Source: RGIG8767 sp964531805 (GTDB taxonomy: Bacteria; Bacillota; Clostridia; Lachnospirales; Lachnospiraceae). Taken from it: a stretch of DNA of 21,606 bases. Positions within the stretch are counted from its first letter, which is position 1. Every line of letters starts with the position of its first letter. Position numbers and translations under genes: made by a program. Below the pieces are notes generated by a model. It was not told where the DNA came from and searched no databases. It worked only from the letters and a program-made list of their open reading frames with translations. The stretch covers positions 1 to 21,606 of the forward strand of contig CAZHGE010000050.1 of the NCBI GenBank assembly GCA_964531805.1, written 5' to 3'. This document shows positions 21,465 through 21,606 of the stretch, piece by piece.

Positions 21465-21536
21465 CTGGGCTAGTTGGATTCGAACCAACGTCTGCAGCAG
21501 TCAAAGTGCTGTGCCTTACCGCTTGGCGATAGCCCA
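21465..21536 (-). tRNA. tRNA-Gln (anticodon TTG)
   Basis: 72 bases: acceptor TGGGCTA/TAGCCCA with the U1-A72 pair typical of tRNA-Gln and discriminator G, anticodon stem CAGCA/TGCTG around CTTTGAC (anticodon at 21502-21504), and T arm GTTGGTTCGAATCCAAC. No encoded CCA. It is 19 bases upstream of tRNA-Lys in the direction of transcription. Confidence 0.95.
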
Positions 21537-21554
21537 TTATTGGCTTGACACCAG

Positions 21555-21606
21555 GGTGGATACAGGGATTCGAACCCTGGGCCTCCAGAGCCACAATCTG
21601 GCGCGC
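21555..21606 (-). tRNA. tRNA-His (anticodon GTG), 5' part outside the window
   Basis: The 3' 52 bases are present: anticodon stem CCAGA/TCTGG around TTGTGGC (anticodon at 21592-21594), T arm CAGGGTTCGAATCCCTG and the acceptor strand TATCCAC followed by C as discriminator, as in tRNA-His. No CCA is encoded. It is the first visible member of a His-Gln-Lys cluster. Confidence 0.9.

Overview
The window is a low-GC Firmicutes chromosome segment, most likely from a motile Lachnospiraceae (Roseburia / Agathobacter / Lachnospira type). The clues are CodY, a FliY with CheC-like phosphatase sites, Gram-positive Shine-Dalgarno sequences (AGGAGG) before most genes, and a codY-flgB-flgC-fliE-fliF gene order like the Bacillus subtilis fla/che operon. 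FlbD, MotA, MotB and FliL lie inside the flagellar operon, which is a clostridial arrangement. Every gene I can support is on the minus strand, so transcription runs from high to low coordinates.

Right end (21.6 to 19.0 kb): a tRNA cluster read His (cut by the window edge), Gln, Lys, closed by an intrinsic terminator. Next is topA (DNA topoisomerase I) with its own sigma-A-like promoter and terminator, then codY with a promoter and a 14/15 match to the CodY operator upstream.

Middle and left (17.9 kb to the left edge): one long flagellar operon. Order of transcription: flgB, flgC, fliE (rod), fliF (MS ring), fliG (switch), fliH, fliI, fliJ (export ATPase complex), a YlxF/MgtE_N-like membrane protein, fliK (hook length), flgD (hook cap), a small TIGR02530-type flagellar protein, flgE (hook), flbD, motA, motB (stator), fliL, fliM, fliY (switch plus CheY-P phosphatase), cheY, fliO, fliP (export gate, cut by the left edge). 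Many junctions overlap or abut, and several ribosome binding sites lie inside the preceding gene. The main start is a sigma-A-like promoter just upstream of flgB. A sigma-28/SigD-like promoter candidate lies directly upstream of fliK.

The genes together build the basal body, export apparatus, hook and motor and supply the CheY signal that controls rotation. The layout is a well-known one. The less ordinary details are a methionine-rich linker in FliY (25 Met in 55 residues), an extra helical module on FlgD, the internal SigD-like promoter, a strong hairpin without a T-tract between flgE and flbD, repeated 8-nt gene overlaps, and short possible peptides between codY and the fla promoter. I found no mobile element, CRISPR array or clearly undescribed system. 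No stretch longer than about 260 bases lacks a gene.
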